From the NCBI GenBank assembly GCA_009782665.1, contig WRIP01000090.1, positions 1 through 5,902 of the forward strand: DNA of 5,902 bases. The letters run 5' to 3'. Source of the stretch: Oscillospiraceae bacterium (GTDB lineage Bacteria > Bacillota > Clostridia > Oscillospirales > Ruminococcaceae). The notes under the pieces are model-generated. The model saw nothing but the letters and a program-made list of their open reading frames with translations. It ran no database searches and was not told the origin of the DNA. Of this stretch, positions 5,551 to 5,902 are shown piece after piece (the stretch's first letter is position 1; every line of letters begins with the position of its first letter). The position numbers and the translations under genes were made by a program.

Positions 5551-5902
5551 CTAATCCAGTATTTGTGAAAGAGCTTTTTTAAGATAGTTTTTATTTATAG
5601 TCTTCCAGGTAAAACCCAATGCTTCAAGCAATGATACAGTTTTATCCGCTAAGACTTTAATACGAGCTCCATTGGAAACGGGATGCATAATATCCTCAAC
5701 CACGCCGGATATACTAAGAGCACTATTCGTTGAAGCAATAGACCTGAGTTCCTTTGGGTACTGCTCATCATCAACTATTCGAATCTTCTTACCATTTGTT
5801 TCGAGTACCTTTATAATATCCTTTCCCTTCGTTAAAATAGGATTAAATATATGAGATACAAGGGGGGTTTTATTTGAGATTAACAACATTATTGCTTCAG
5901 CA
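5551..5902 (-). CDS. C-terminal end of a probable NRPS-type thioester reductase (5' end outside window)
   Basis: Only the last 116 codons are visible; the frame stays open to the window edge, so the internal Met at 5887-5889 should not be taken as a true start. The visible part resembles what I recall of the C-terminal lobe of terminal reductase (SDR-type thioester reductase) domains in clostridial amino-acid-adenylating enzymes. There is an AEAIMLLIS helix, then HIFNP, a helix ending in LETNGKKIRIVDDEQYPKEL, an SGVVEDI segment, and a closing LLEALGFTWKTINKNYLKKA, like the family's LKKIGFEWPKID ending. Such domains use NADPH to release a carrier-bound peptide as an aldehyde or alcohol. The Tyr-x-x-x-Lys site, NADPH loop, adenylation and carrier domains would lie upstream and cannot be checked. 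The stop lies 10 bases before the sensor kinase start, so the genes are probably co-transcribed. A stand-alone reductase is the main alternative. Confidence 0.6.
   Translation of the reverse strand, partial: AEAIMLLISNKTPLVSHIFNPILTKGKDIIKVLETNGKKIRIVDDEQYPKELRSIASTNSALSISGVVEDIMHPVSNGARIKVLADKTVSLLEALGFTWKTINKNYLKKALSQILD

Noticed and set aside
1..5902. CRISPR array, tRNA, rRNA or insertion sequence
   Set aside because: No regularly spaced repeats, cloverleaf-like sequence or transposase motif was found on either strand.

Overview
The window reads as chromosomal DNA of a low-to-moderate G+C Gram-positive bacterium, most likely a Clostridia/Lachnospiraceae-type member of the Bacillota. This rests on strong purine-rich ribosome binding sites, a TTG start behind AGGAG, an ACT protein of the UPF0237 type, a 7TM sensor kinase and a thioester-reductase-like gene end. 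No rRNA, tRNA or marker gene is present, so the assignment is an inference.

Three blocks can be separated. Block 1 (1-776, + strand, about 50% G+C by eye at its start) holds an unrecognised charged, coiled-coil-like protein whose 3' end may be out of frame, then a complete 89-residue UPF0237 ACT-domain protein. The usual downstream partner of that protein (UPF0210/DUF711) is absent. Block 2 (about 777-2185, + strand, more A+T-rich) looks like an accessory insertion. It contains a DinJ/RelB-type antitoxin, an overlapping YafQ-type mRNA interferase with unusual substitutions at active-site positions, a long imperfect hairpin, a GNAT acetyltransferase started by TTG, and a second hairpin over the GNAT stop codon. 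A strong hairpin with a U-tract at 2138-2184 closes the block.

Block 3 (2233-5902, - strand) converges on block 2 and is a tight operon. In transcription order it has the 3' end of a gene that resembles the C-terminus of an NRPS-type terminal thioester reductase, a 609-residue histidine kinase (seven membrane segments, PAS, HisKA, HATPase), and a 487-residue response regulator (REC, GAF/DUF3369-like, HD-GYP). Gaps are 10 and 14 bases, each containing or touching the ribosome binding site of the next gene.

The most interesting inference concerns block 3. A gene resembling the last part of a peptide-aldehyde-type biosynthetic enzyme is apparently co-transcribed with a membrane sensor kinase. 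The partner response regulator has no DNA-binding domain but carries an intact c-di-GMP phosphodiesterase motif set. A small NRPS-made molecule sensed by the 7TM kinase and converted into a drop in c-di-GMP would explain the arrangement. This is a hypothesis: the catalytic part of the biosynthetic gene lies outside the window.
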